This document shows, in pieces, positions 1 to 8,338 of a stretch of 64,000 nucleotides of DNA (positions are counted from its first letter, which is position 1; each line of letters starts with the position of its first letter). The stretch lies in contig NZ_KB913037.1 of NCBI RefSeq assembly GCF_000384295.1, forward strand, positions 3,396,649 to 3,460,648. Reading direction: 5' to 3'. Both the position numbers and the translations under genes were made by a program. The notes beneath the pieces were generated by a model, which did no database searches, was not told the origin of the DNA, and was given only the letters and a program-made list of their open reading frames with translations. This stretch comes from Amycolatopsis balhimycina FH 1894. Its GTDB lineage: Bacteria; Actinomycetota; Actinomycetes; Mycobacteriales; Pseudonocardiaceae.

Positions 1-59
1 TCCACGATCGCCGCCTCGGTCAGGCCTTCGCCGAGGTCCGGCAGCAGGAAGTCAGGCAC
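1..59 (-). CDS. bkdC: Dihydrolipoyl acyltransferase E2, N-terminus only
   Basis: This is the first 19 codons of a gene that runs off the left edge. Reading from a GTG at 59 gives PDFLLPDLGEGLTEAAIV, the usual opening of a lipoyl domain in E2 subunits of 2-oxo acid dehydrogenases (the DLGEGLTE signature is seen directly). The start overlaps the end of the E1 beta gene by 8 bases, which indicates translational coupling. Order E1 alpha, E1 beta, E2 is the standard bkd/pdh-type operon. Which keto acid is used cannot be read from this fragment; the neighbouring Lrp gene favours branched-chain substrates. Confidence 0.85.
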   Translation of the reverse strand, partial: MPDFLLPDLGEGLTEAAIV

Positions 60-1047
60 CGGCCACCACCGGGGTGTCGTCCCACTGCAGGCGGGCGATG
101 GTGTCGAGGATCCGGTCGACGTCCGGCAGCTGGTGGCGCTCGAGCTTCGGCGCCGGGTACGGGATGTCGAGGCCGGTCACCCGCAGCACGGGCGCGTGCA
201 GCTGGTGGAAGCACTGCTCGGTGACGCGCGCGACGACCTCGGCGCCGTAACCGCCGAAGCCCGCGGCTTCGTGCACGACGACGGCGCGTCCGGTGTGGCG
301 CACGGAGGCCGTCACGGTTTCGTCGTCGAACGGGGACAGCGAACGCAGGTCGACGACCTCGACGTCCCAGCCCTCGGCCGTCGCGGCCTCGGCGGTTTCC
401 ATCGCGGTGGCGACCATCGGGCCGTACGCGATGAGCGTGACGTCCTTGCCGGGACGCCGGATCACGGCCTGGTCCATGGCCGGGCCGGAGCGGGTGAAGG
501 TGACGTCCTCGGCCGACCAGTAGCGGCACTTCGGCTCGAGGAAGATCACCGGGTCGGGTGACTCGATGGCGTCGCGAAGGAGGTCGTACGCGTCCTGCGC
601 GGTGCCCGGCGTGACGACGCGCAGGCCCGCCGTGTGCGTGTAGTAGGCCTCGCTGGAGTCGCAGTGGTGCTCGACGCCGCCGATGCCGCCGGCGTAGGGG
701 ATGCGGATCACCATGGGCAGCGAAAGCGCGCCACGCGTGCGGTTGCGCAGCTTCGCCACGTGCGAGGTGATCTGCTCGAACGCCGGGTAGGCGAAGGCGT
801 CGAACTGCATCTCGACGACCGGGCGGAACCCGCCCATCGCCATCCCGACGGCGAACCCGACGATGCCGGACTCCGCCAGCGGCGTGTCGAAGCAGCGGTC
901 CTCGCCGAAGTCGGCGGTGATGCCGTCGGTGACCCGGAAGACCCCGCCGAGCGTGCCGACGTCCTCGCCGAAGACGAGCACGCGATCGTCGTCCTTGAGC
1001 GCGTCCCGCAGGGCCGCGTTGAGCGCCTGCGCCATCGTGGTCGTCAT
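52..1047 (-). CDS. bkdB: 2-oxoisovalerate dehydrogenase E1 beta subunit
   Basis: A 331-residue transketolase-like beta subunit that, with E1 alpha, decarboxylates branched-chain 2-oxo acids and passes the acyl group to the lipoyl arm of E2, feeding branched fatty acid starters and amino acid catabolism. Seen in the sequence: FGEDVGTLGGVFRVT near the N-terminus, the DTPLAESGIVGFAVGMA stretch typical of this subunit, and a C-terminal transketolase-C region with DLRSLSPFDDET. Length fits the family. Its ATG shares one base with the E1 alpha stop (TGATG), so the two are coupled. A second in-frame ATG lies four codons later. Pyruvate dehydrogenase is the alternative reading. Confidence 0.93.
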   Translation of the reverse strand: MTTTMAQALNAALRDALKDDDRVLVFGEDVGTLGGVFRVTDGITADFGEDRCFDTPLAESGIVGFAVGMAMGGFRPVVEMQFDAFAYPAFEQITSHVAKLRNRTRGALSLPMVIRIPYAGGIGGVEHHCDSSEAYYTHTAGLRVVTPGTAQDAYDLLRDAIESPDPVIFLEPKCRYWSAEDVTFTRSGPAMDQAVIRRPGKDVTLIAYGPMVATAMETAEAATAEGWDVEVVDLRSLSPFDDETVTASVRHTGRAVVVHEAAGFGGYGAEVVARVTEQCFHQLHAPVLRVTGLDIPYPAPKLERHQLPDVDRILDTIARLQWDDTPVVAGA

Positions 1048-2123
1048 CAGGCCTCCAGTTCCGCGTGCACCATCGCCCGCTGGGCTTCGAGCTGGCGGGT
1101 CGGTTCGGCGTAGACGTGGTCGAACAGCGACATCGGGTCGAGCTCGGGCTCGGCGTTCAGGGCGTCGCGGACGGACTGGGCGAACGTCTCGGCGTCGGCC
1201 TTGAACTGCTCGATTTCGTTTTCCTGCAAGGCTTTCCGGCCCTTGAGGTAGGTCTCGAGCCGCTTCAGCGGGTCCGCTTCGCGCCACTTCTCGACTTCGC
1301 CGGCTTCGCGGTAGCGCGTGGCGTCGTCGGCGTTGGTGTGCGAGTCGATGCGGTAGGTGTGGGCCTCGACGAGGACAGGCCCACGGCCTTCGCGAGCGTG
1401 CTTCACGGCGTCGCCGAGGACGGCGAGGACCGCGACGGCGTCGTTGCCGTCGACCTGCTCCGAACGCATGCCGTAGCCGATTCCCTTGTACGCCAACGCG
1501 GCCGCGGCGCTCTGCTTCTCGAACGGCACCGAAATGGCGTAGCGGTTGTTCTGCACGAAGAACACCGCGGGCGCCTTGAAGACGGCCGCGAAGTTGAGCG
1601 CTTCGTGGAAGTCGCCTTCGCTGGTGGCGCCGTCTCCGATGAGCGCGAGCGCGACGGCGTCTTCGCCACGTCGCTGCATCGCGTGGGCCAGCCCGGCGGC
1701 GTGCAGCGCCTGCGTCGCGAGCGGAGTGCACTGAGGTGCTACGCGCGTCTCGGCGGGGTTGTAGCCGCAGTGCGCGTCGCCGCGAAGCAGCGTCAAGACT
1801 TCGCCGGGCTTCAAGCCGCGGGCGACGAGGGCGACGGAGTCGCGGTAGGTCGGGAAGAGCCAGTCGTGCTCGTTCAGCGTCAGTGCGGCGGCGACCTGGC
1901 ACGCCTCCTGGCCGGCGCTGGAGGGGTAGACGGCGAGGCGGCCCTGCTTGGTGAGCGCGGTCGCCTGGACGTCGAACCGGCGGCCCAGGACCATCAGCCG
2001 GTAGGCCTCCTTGAGGAGGCGTTCCGGGGGCTCGGCATAGGCGCCGTGCTGGTCGGCGCGCGTGCCGTCCTCGGCGACGAACCGCACCGGCGACGCGGAC
2101 GGCAGCAGGGTCTCCGCGGCCAT
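1047..2123 (-). CDS. bkdA: 2-oxoisovalerate dehydrogenase E1 alpha subunit
   Basis: A 358-residue thiamine diphosphate-dependent E1 alpha subunit. The cofactor motif GDGATSEGDFHEALNFAA and the following VQNNRYAIS stretch are plain to see. I start it at the ATG at 2123 because a GAGAGGTGGT ribosome site lies 7 bases upstream; a longer frame to 2135 has no such site. It is the first gene of the E1 alpha, E1 beta, E2 operon and is divergent from an Lrp/AsnC regulator 77 bases away, the usual arrangement of BkdR and its target. Branched-chain rather than pyruvate specificity is inferred from that context. Confidence 0.92.
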   Translation of the reverse strand: MAAETLLPSASPVRFVAEDGTRADQHGAYAEPPERLLKEAYRLMVLGRRFDVQATALTKQGRLAVYPSSAGQEACQVAAALTLNEHDWLFPTYRDSVALVARGLKPGEVLTLLRGDAHCGYNPAETRVAPQCTPLATQALHAAGLAHAMQRRGEDAVALALIGDGATSEGDFHEALNFAAVFKAPAVFFVQNNRYAISVPFEKQSAAAALAYKGIGYGMRSEQVDGNDAVAVLAVLGDAVKHAREGRGPVLVEAHTYRIDSHTNADDATRYREAGEVEKWREADPLKRLETYLKGRKALQENEIEQFKADAETFAQSVRDALNAEPELDPMSLFDHVYAEPTRQLEAQRAMVHAELEA

Positions 2124-2200
2124 GACGCACACCACCTCTCGCAGACATATGATGCTGAAATGGTGGTTCTCGGCGGTGTTGTGTTCAAGGGCTGGCGAAA
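2124..2200. promoter_or_regulatory. Divergent bkd / Lrp control region
   Basis: The short space between the divergent bkdA and Lrp-type genes must hold both promoters. It includes the relatively AT-rich stretch GACATATGATGCTGAAATGG at 2144-2163, unusual in this GC-rich window and plausible as an Lrp-family binding site. No clear -35/-10 pair was resolved, so the site assignment is inference. Confidence 0.4.
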
Positions 2201-2734
2201 ATGAGCGACAAACGGTCTCTCGTCGACGCTCCGGCGAACCAAACGTCCACAGGTGTCCTGGCTCACGGGGGTCTTCCGGGACGAACGGTCCCGGCCCTGG
2301 ACGACGTCGACCGCGCGATGCTGGCGGAGCTGTCCGCGGACGGCCGGCTGGCGGTGCGCGCGCTGGCGGAGCGCCTGCACATCTCGCGCACGAACGCGTA
2401 CGCGCGGCTGGAGCGCCTCATGGCGGAGGGCGTGATCACGGGCTTCGGGGCCCGGATCGATCCACGCCGGGCCGGCCTGGGCACGTCGGCGTACATCATG
2501 GTGACGGTCGAGCAGACGTCCTGGCGCACGATGGCGACGGACCTGCACGAGATCCCGTACGTCGACCACGTGGCCCTGGTGGGCGGCGACTTCGACATCC
2601 TGCTGCTGGTCCGGACGCCCGACAACTCGACGTTGCGGGACGTGGTCCTGGAACGGCTGCAGGCGCTGGAGGGAGTGCGGTCGACGCGGACGTGGCTGAT
2701 CTTCGAGGAGCTGCCGGGCTCGGTTCTCAGCTGA
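2201..2734 (+). CDS. Lrp/AsnC family transcriptional regulator (BkdR-like)
   Basis: A 177-residue regulator with an N-terminal extension of about 30 residues, a winged HTH (LDDVDRAMLAELSADGRLAV followed by LAERLHISRTNAYARLERL) and a C-terminal RAM ligand-binding domain. Lrp-family proteins of this kind sense amino acids and control adjacent amino acid or keto acid genes. It is divergent from the bkd operon, so it is the likely local regulator of that operon and of itself. A weak AAGGG ribosome site precedes the ATG. Confidence 0.9.
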   Translation: MSDKRSLVDAPANQTSTGVLAHGGLPGRTVPALDDVDRAMLAELSADGRLAVRALAERLHISRTNAYARLERLMAEGVITGFGARIDPRRAGLGTSAYIMVTVEQTSWRTMATDLHEIPYVDHVALVGGDFDILLLVRTPDNSTLRDVVLERLQALEGVRSTRTWLIFEELPGSVLS

Positions 2735-2740
2735 CCCCAA

Positions 2741-2795
2741 CGCCATGAACGACTCTTTCATGACGTCCGACGCACTGAAAGAGTCGTTCGTGGCG
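2741..2795. repeat. Long hairpin with GAACGACTCTTTCA arms
   Basis: An inverted repeat with 20-base arms (2741-2760 and 2776-2795) matching at 19 positions and a 15-base loop. The arm core GAACGACTCTTTC is shared with the hairpin split by the insertion sequence at 22.2/24.0 kb. It lies just after the Lrp gene and may terminate its transcription or be a dispersed palindromic element; there is no long T tract. Confidence 0.8.
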
Positions 2796-2995
2796 TCCGC
2801 TGGGGCAAAAGCCCTGCCCGCCAGCGCTCTTGACCACAAGAGCGGCGCCCGCTATACGTGGCCTCACCAACGAGCGACTCTTAGTTTATGGCGAGAATTA
2901 ACAGGCCCTCCAAACAATCGAAACTCTTGACTGCCTCCCCGTCGCCCGATGAGGATCAGCCGGTCCGCCCGTTCATCGCAGAATGGACCAGACCC

Positions 2996-5644
2996 ATGGC
3001 CAGTAGATCCCGCGCGTGGTCCCGTGCGCGCCGAAGTTCGCTCGTCACGCTGATGAGCCTGAGCCTGCTGGGCGGGGTCGCGCAGGCGACACCGGCCCAG
3101 GCCGCCGAGCCGCCACAGCCCGTGATCGGCCAGCCCGCCAAGGACAAGGACGGCTGCGCCAAGATCGAGAAGAGCCTGCCGACCCTCGCCGACTGGCCGA
3201 AGGTCGACAGCCGCTTCAAGGGCAAGGGCGACGACGAGGCGCGGATCGCCCAGATCCTCAAGGGCATGACCCTGGAGGAGAAGGTCGGGCAGATGACGCA
3301 GCCCGAGATCGCCGCCATCACCCCCGACGAGGTCCGCCAGTACGCCATCGGGTCCGTCCTCAACGGCGGCGGCTCTTGGCCCGGCGCGAACAAGCACGCC
3401 ACCCAGCAGGACTGGCTGAACCTGGCCGACGCCTACTGGGCCGCGTCCAAGACCAGCCGGACGAAGATCCCGGTCATCTGGGGCATCGACGCCGTGCACG
3501 GCAACAACAACGTCTACGGCGCCACCGTCTTCCCGCACAACATCGGCCTGGGGGCCGCGCACGACCCGTGCCTGGTCCGCGACGTCGCCGGCGCCACCGC
3601 CCGGCAGATCCGCGCCACCGGCCAGGACTGGGCCTTCTCGCCGACGCTGGCCGTCGTGCAGGACGACCGCTGGGGCCGCACCTACGAAGGCTTCTCCGAA
3701 GACCCGCGCATCACCCGCGCCTACGGCTTCGAGGCCATCAACGGCCTCCAGGACGGCGCCACCAAGCGCATCGGCGGCAGCGGTGTGATCGCCACCGCCA
3801 AGCACTTCATCGGCGACGGCGGCACGCTCAAGGGTCAGGACCAGGGCGTCAACCCCGCGTCCGAAGCCGACATGATCAACATCCACGGCCAGGGCTACTA
3901 CGGCGCCATCGCCGCCGGCGCCCAGACCGTGATGGTGTCGTTCAACAGCTGGACCAACCCCGACCTCGGCATCAACGAGGGCAAGCTGACCGGCAGCGAC
4001 AAGGCGCTGAACCAGATCCTCAAGGGCAAGATCGGCTTCGACGGCCTGCTCGTGTCCGACTGGAACGCCATCGGCCAGGTCCCCGGCTGCACCAACTCGT
4101 CCTGCCCGCAGGCGATCAACGCCGGGATCGACTTGATCATGGTGCCGAACGACTGGAAGGCGTTCATCACCAACACCGTCGCGCAGGTCAACAGCGGCCA
4201 GATCCCGCTGTCGCGCATCGACGACGCCGTGACGCGCATCCTGCGCGTCAAGCTGCGTGACGGCCTGTTCGAGTCGCAGAAGCCGTCCGACCGGTCCTAC
4301 GCCGAGTCCGGCGACGCGCTGAAGGACAACTGGCTGGCGCGCGACGCCGTCCGCGAGTCGCAGACGCTGCTGAAGAACAACGGCAACGTGCTGCCGCTCA
4401 AGCCGTCGTCGAAGGTGCTGGTGGTCGGCAAGAGCGCCGACAGCATCCAGAACCAGACCGGCGGCTGGACGCTGAGCTGGCAGGGCACCGGCAACACCAA
4501 CGCCGACTTCCCGAACGCGACGTCGATCCTCGCCGGGCTCAAGCAGGACCTCGGCGACGCGAACGTCACCTTCGACGCCACCGGCACCGTGGACCCGAAG
4601 GGCTACGACGCGGTCATCGCCGTCATCGGCGAGACGCCGTACGCCGAGGGCGTCGGCGACCTGACCCGCAAGACCCTGGAAGCGTCCAAGCTCTACCCCG
4701 AGGACCTGGCGGTGCTGGACAAGGTCAGCGGCAAGGGCACCCCGGTCGTCACCGTGTACGTCGGCGGCCGCCCGCTGTACACGAACAAGGAGATCAACCG
4801 CTCCGACGCGTTCGTGGCGGCCTGGCTGCCCGGCACCGAGGGCGGCGGCGTCGCGGACATGATGGTCAAGGGCAAGGACGGCACCGGCTACCGGGGCACG
4901 CTGTCGTACTCGTGGCCGAAGAGCGCGTGCCAGACGCCGCTCAACCCGTGGTCCGAGGGCTACGACCCGCTGTTCAAGCTCGGCTACGGCCTCAAGACCG
5001 GGCAGCGCGCCACGGTCGGCGTGCTGGACGAGACGGCCGGGCCGGCGTCCTGCGGCGCGACCGGCGGCGGCGGGACGGCGACCGAGGACCTGGTGCTGTT
5101 CGACCGCACCGACGTGCCGCCGTACACGAGCCAGATCGGCTCGGCGGAGAACTGGGGCGGCACGGTGATCGGCCCGGACGGCACGGCGGCCCACAGCGAG
5201 ATCAACGTGGTCCCGGCGGACGTCAACGTGCAGGCCGACGGCCTGAAGACGACGTGGACGGGCACCGGCGCGGGCCAGCTGTACATGCAGAACACGGCGG
5301 GCACGAACGACCTGCGCGGCTACCTGAACGCGGACGCGGCCCTGGAGTTCGACACGATCGTGCAGCAGGCACCGGCCAACCGGACGGTGATCAGCATGCA
5401 CTGCGTCTACCCGTGCTTCTCGGAGGTGAACGCGACGAAGCTGTTCACCGACCTGGCGGGCGGCACGAAGACGACGGTGAAGATCCCGGTGTCCTGCTTC
5501 AGCAACGGGCTGGACTTCGAGCACATCAACACGCCGTTCCTCGTGTACACCGACGGCGCTTTCCAGGCGTCCTTCGCGAACGTGCGGTGGGTGCCGAAGG
5601 GAGCGCAGGATCCTGATGCGAAACCCTGTTCGAGCTTGACCTGA
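2996..5644 (+). CDS. Secreted glycoside hydrolase family 3 beta-glucosidase/glucanase
   Basis: A large exported GH3 enzyme (882 residues from this start). A basic n-region and hydrophobic stretch (SSLVTLMSLSLLGGVAQA, then APAQA-like cleavage) mark a signal peptide at about residues 1-37. The GH3 N domain follows, with KHFIGDGGT and the nucleophile aspartate in GLLVSDWNA (D355), then the GH3 C domain and a roughly 190-residue C-terminal beta-rich module like that of ExoP-type exo-1,3/1,4-beta-glucanases. I chose the ATG at 2996 because the signal peptide then lies at the terminus; the frame is open back to an ATG at 2888. It probably releases glucose from plant or fungal beta-glucans. A hairpin terminator follows. 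Confidence 0.92.
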   Translation: MASRSRAWSRARRSSLVTLMSLSLLGGVAQATPAQAAEPPQPVIGQPAKDKDGCAKIEKSLPTLADWPKVDSRFKGKGDDEARIAQILKGMTLEEKVGQMTQPEIAAITPDEVRQYAIGSVLNGGGSWPGANKHATQQDWLNLADAYWAASKTSRTKIPVIWGIDAVHGNNNVYGATVFPHNIGLGAAHDPCLVRDVAGATARQIRATGQDWAFSPTLAVVQDDRWGRTYEGFSEDPRITRAYGFEAINGLQDGATKRIGGSGVIATAKHFIGDGGTLKGQDQGVNPASEADMINIHGQGYYGAIAAGAQTVMVSFNSWTNPDLGINEGKLTGSDKALNQILKGKIGFDGLLVSDWNAIGQVPGCTNSSCPQAINAGIDLIMVPNDWKAFITNTVAQVNSGQIPLSRIDDAVTRILRVKLRDGLFESQKPSDRSYAESGDALKDNWLARDAVRESQTLLKNNGNVLPLKPSSKVLVVGKSADSIQNQTGGWTLSWQGTGNTNADFPNATSILAGLKQDLGDANVTFDATGTVDPKGYDAVIAVIGETPYAEGVGDLTRKTLEASKLYPEDLAVLDKVSGKGTPVVTVYVGGRPLYTNKEINRSDAFVAAWLPGTEGGGVADMMVKGKDGTGYRGTLSYSWPKSACQTPLNPWSEGYDPLFKLGYGLKTGQRATVGVLDETAGPASCGATGGGGTATEDLVLFDRTDVPPYTSQIGSAENWGGTVIGPDGTAAHSEINVVPADVNVQADGLKTTWTGTGAGQLYMQNTAGTNDLRGYLNADAALEFDTIVQQAPANRTVISMHCVYPCFSEVNATKLFTDLAGGTKTTVKIPVSCFSNGLDFEHINTPFLVYTDGAFQASFANVRWVPKGAQDPDAKPCSSLT

Positions 5645-5649
5645 CGGCG

Positions 5650-5690
5650 ACCGGGCCGGGAGCGGATTCCGCTCCCGGCCCGGTTCGTTT
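5650..5690 (+). terminator. Rho-independent-type terminator after GH3 gene
   Basis: A nearly loopless GC-rich hairpin with 17-base arms at 5650-5666 and 5668-5684 (arm begins ACCGGGCCGGGAGCGG) lies six bases after the glycosidase stop and is followed by TCGTTT. It separates the glycosidase from the two-component pair. Confidence 0.8.
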
Positions 5691-5726
5691 CCGCGGCCCC
5701 GGCTTGCTCCGAGGTGTGAAGATCCG

Positions 5727-5772
5727 GTCAGGATGGCGTCCAAACGGTGTCAGGACGCCTACTCTCGACGCC
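5727..5772 (+). promoter_or_regulatory. Leaderless promoter with 22-bp spaced direct repeats
   Basis: GTCAGGA occurs at 5727-5733 and again at 5749-5755, exactly 22 bases apart, the two-turn spacing common for OmpR/PhoB-class regulators. A -10-like TACTCT at 5760-5765 ends 7 bases before the GTG of the response regulator, so the transcript is probably leaderless. Autoregulation by the encoded regulator is inference. Confidence 0.55.
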
Positions 5773-6468
5773 GTGTGCGCACGTGTACTGGTCGCCGAGG
5801 ACGACGAGAAGCAGGCCGAAGTCCTCCGGCTCTACCTCGAAAGCGAAGGCCACACCGTGGTGCTGGCCCCGGATGGCCGGGCGGCGCTCGACGAGGCCCG
5901 CCGCGACCGGCCCGACCTGCTCGTCCTCGACGTGATGATGCCGAAGGTCGACGGCCTCGACGTCTGCCGGATCCTGCGGGGGGAGTCCGATGTCGCGGTG
6001 CTGATGCTCACCGCCCGCGCCACCGAGGACGACCTGCTGCTCGGCCTCGACCTCGGTGCGGACGACTACCTGACCAAGCCGTACAGCCCGCGCGAGCTGA
6101 TGGCCCGGGTCCGGACGCTGCTGCGGCGCACCGCCGCCCGGCGTGAACCGCCCGACACGGCCTTGCGCGCCGGCGGGCTGCGGCTCGACCCGGTGCGGCA
6201 CGAGGTGTCCGTCGACGGCCGCCCGGCGGAGACGACGCCGGGTGAGTTCCAGCTGCTGGAGACGCTCATCCGGCAGCCGGGCCGGGTGTTCACCCGGCGG
6301 CAGCTGCTCGAGCTGACCCGCGGCGACGACCGGTTCGTCAGCACCCGGATCATCGACGTCCACGTGCTCAACCTGCGCAAGAAGCTCGAACCGGACCCGC
6401 AGCACCCCACCTACCTGCGGACCGTGTTCGGCGTCGGCTACAAGCTGATGGCCGAAAATGACACGTAG
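5773..6468 (+). CDS. OmpR/PhoB-class response regulator
   Basis: A 231-residue DNA-binding response regulator. The receiver starts VLVAEDDEKQ, with the phosphoacceptor aspartate D53 in LLVLDVMMPK and the conserved lysine in DDYLTKPYSPREL. The C-terminal winged helix includes TPGEFQLLETL and ends in the RTVFGVGYKL signature. I start at the GTG at 5773, where homology begins; the frame is open to 5704 but those residues do not look like protein. The stop lies 11 bases inside the next gene, a sensor kinase, so the two form a co-translated pair. Confidence 0.92.
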   Translation: MCARVLVAEDDEKQAEVLRLYLESEGHTVVLAPDGRAALDEARRDRPDLLVLDVMMPKVDGLDVCRILRGESDVAVLMLTARATEDDLLLGLDLGADDYLTKPYSPRELMARVRTLLRRTAARREPPDTALRAGGLRLDPVRHEVSVDGRPAETTPGEFQLLETLIRQPGRVFTRRQLLELTRGDDRFVSTRIIDVHVLNLRKKLEPDPQHPTYLRTVFGVGYKLMAENDT

Positions 6469-8260
6469 CTTCCCCCGGCGGCGCAGCCTGGTCGTCCGGC
6501 TCACCGCGGTCTCGCTGCTCATCGCGCTCGCCTCGATCGCGGCGACCGCGTGGCTCGCCGTGCAGACCACCACCCGCGCCATCCAGCAGGAGCAGGGCCA
6601 GGCGCTCTCCGGCGACGCGACCATCTATACCGAGTTGCTCGGCTTCGCGGCGACCAGCCGCACCTGGGACCAGGTCGGGCCGAAGCTGCGGACGCTGTCG
6701 GAGCAGACCGGCCGCCGGGTCGTGCTGACCACCCTCGACCGCCGCGTCCTCGGCGACTCCGGCGGCGCGCCGGTCACCCTGCCGGTGAAGGCCACCGCGT
6801 CGGTCGACCCGCTGCACGTCGACCCGGTGCTGCTGCCCGAGGCCGGCACCAGCGGCATCGACCCGCGCGCGGCGGGCCCGTTCCGGCTGCCGCCCGCCGA
6901 GCGCGCCGAGACCGACATCCTGGCCAGGAAGGCGGTCGCCTGCCTCGCCTCGTACGGCTTCCCCAGCCAGGTGCGGGAATCCCCGACCGGACGCGCGCAG
7001 CTCACCGGGCTCGATTCCCTCACCGTCCGGTACCTCGCGGCCAAGTGCGGGATCTACGAGCTGGCCGAGCCGACGCCGACCGAGCGGGTGGCGCTCACGA
7101 GCCTGAACGAGGGCGTCAACCGCTGCCTGCAGAGCCAGGGCACCGACCCGGTGAAACTGGGCCTCGACCTGGAAGTCCTCGGCGGCACCGAGCCGCGGCC
7201 GATCCAGGGCTGCCTCGACTCCGCCCGCCGTGAGCAGCTCTCGTCGTACGTCGCGCCGCCCGCGTTGCTCTTCACCCTCGGCCCGGGCGGCTCGCAGCTG
7301 CCGACGTTCACGCTGTCGCGGGAGAACCTCACCCGGATCCTCGCGGTGACCGGCGGCGTGCTGGTGCTGGCCGTCGCGCTCACCGCGCTGGTGGCCCGGC
7401 GGCTGTCCCGGCCGCTGCGGGCGCTGACCGAAGCGGCGCAGCAGGACCGGCCGGCGCCGGTGAAGTCCCGCGACGAGGTCGGCTACCTCGCGGCCGCGTT
7501 CAACGACCTCACCGCGCGGCGGGAGCGCATCGAGGAGCAGCGCAAGGCGATGGTCAGCGACATCGCCCACGAGCTGCGCAACCCGCTCAACGTCATCCGC
7601 GGCCGGCTGGAGGCGGCCGAGGACGGGCACCTGCCGTTCGACCGGGCCCTGAGCGCGTCACTGCTGGAAGAGACCGTGCTGCTGCAGCACATCGTCGACG
7701 ACCTGCAGGACCTCGCCGCGGCCGACGCCGGGCAGCTGCGCCTGCACCCGGAGCGCCTCGACGCGGCCGAGCTGGCCGGTCACGTCGCCGTCGCGCACGC
7801 CGACCGGGCCGCCGCGGCCGGCGTCGGTCTCACCGTCTCGGCCGACGGCGAGACCGCCTTGACGGCGGACCCGGTCCGCCTGCGGCAGGTCGTCGGCAAC
7901 CTGGTGACGAACGCGGTCCGGCACACCCCGCCCGGCGGCCGGGTGACGGTCCACGTCTCGTCCACAGTGGACAGCATGACGCTCGCCGTCGCGGACACCG
8001 GCACCGGCATCGCCGCCGAGGACCTGCCGCACGTGTTCGACCGGTTCTGGCGCGCCGAAAAGTCCCGGAACCGGCAGACCGGCGGCAGCGGCCTCGGCCT
8101 GGCCATCGTGCGGCACCTCGTGGCGGCGCACGGCGGCACGGTCACCGTCGAGTCCGAAGTGGACACCGGATCGACGTTCACCGTCCGCCTGCCGAAACCC
8201 GACCCCGGCGGTGATCAGACAGCCGGCACGCGTGATCAGAAGGCCGACACGGCACGGTGA
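6458..8260 (+). CDS. Membrane sensor histidine kinase
   Basis: A 600-residue kinase. TM1 is at about 12-34, a 250-residue extracytoplasmic sensor region follows with several cysteines, and TM2 is near 290-312, then HAMP. The HisKA box is SDIAHELRNPLN (H371). The ATPase has NLVTNAVRHT, DTGTGI and GSGLGL boxes, so catalysis looks intact. It overlaps the upstream response regulator by 11 bases. The last 17 residues (GGDQTAGTRDQKADTAR) are encoded by diverged copies of a 21-bp repeat that continues past the stop, so the tail has probably been rewritten by repeat growth. The stimulus is unknown. Confidence 0.92.
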   Translation: MTRSFPRRRSLVVRLTAVSLLIALASIAATAWLAVQTTTRAIQQEQGQALSGDATIYTELLGFAATSRTWDQVGPKLRTLSEQTGRRVVLTTLDRRVLGDSGGAPVTLPVKATASVDPLHVDPVLLPEAGTSGIDPRAAGPFRLPPAERAETDILARKAVACLASYGFPSQVRESPTGRAQLTGLDSLTVRYLAAKCGIYELAEPTPTERVALTSLNEGVNRCLQSQGTDPVKLGLDLEVLGGTEPRPIQGCLDSARREQLSSYVAPPALLFTLGPGGSQLPTFTLSRENLTRILAVTGGVLVLAVALTALVARRLSRPLRALTEAAQQDRPAPVKSRDEVGYLAAAFNDLTARRERIEEQRKAMVSDIAHELRNPLNVIRGRLEAAEDGHLPFDRALSASLLEETVLLQHIVDDLQDLAAADAGQLRLHPERLDAAELAGHVAVAHADRAAAAGVGLTVSADGETALTADPVRLRQVVGNLVTNAVRHTPPGGRVTVHVSSTVDSMTLAVADTGTGIAAEDLPHVFDRFWRAEKSRNRQTGGSGLGLAIVRHLVAAHGGTVTVESEVDTGSTFTVRLPKPDPGGDQTAGTRDQKADTAR

Positions 8261-8335
8261 GAATCGCGGGCCGCGTGTCGACCCTCCCGTCACGCGTGTC
8301 GACCCTGCAATCACGCGTGTCGACCCTCCCGTCAC
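8211..8335. repeat. 21-bp tandem repeat array A
   Basis: Three clean 21-bp units (8273-8293, 8294-8314, 8315-8335), each containing TCACGCGTGTCGACCCT across the joint, are preceded by two diverged 21-bp units (8211-8231 and 8232-8252, GTGATCAGA...) inside the kinase gene and a 20-base spacer unit. The array fills the gap between the convergent sensor kinase and hydroxylase genes. Confidence 0.85.
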
Positions 8336-8338
8336 GGG

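Noticed and set aside
2864..5743. A 959-codon open frame opposite the GH3 gene
   Set aside because: It mirrors the glycosidase codons, is dominated by Arg/Val/Ala/Gly/Leu without domains, and has no ribosome site; typical of high-GC antisense frames.
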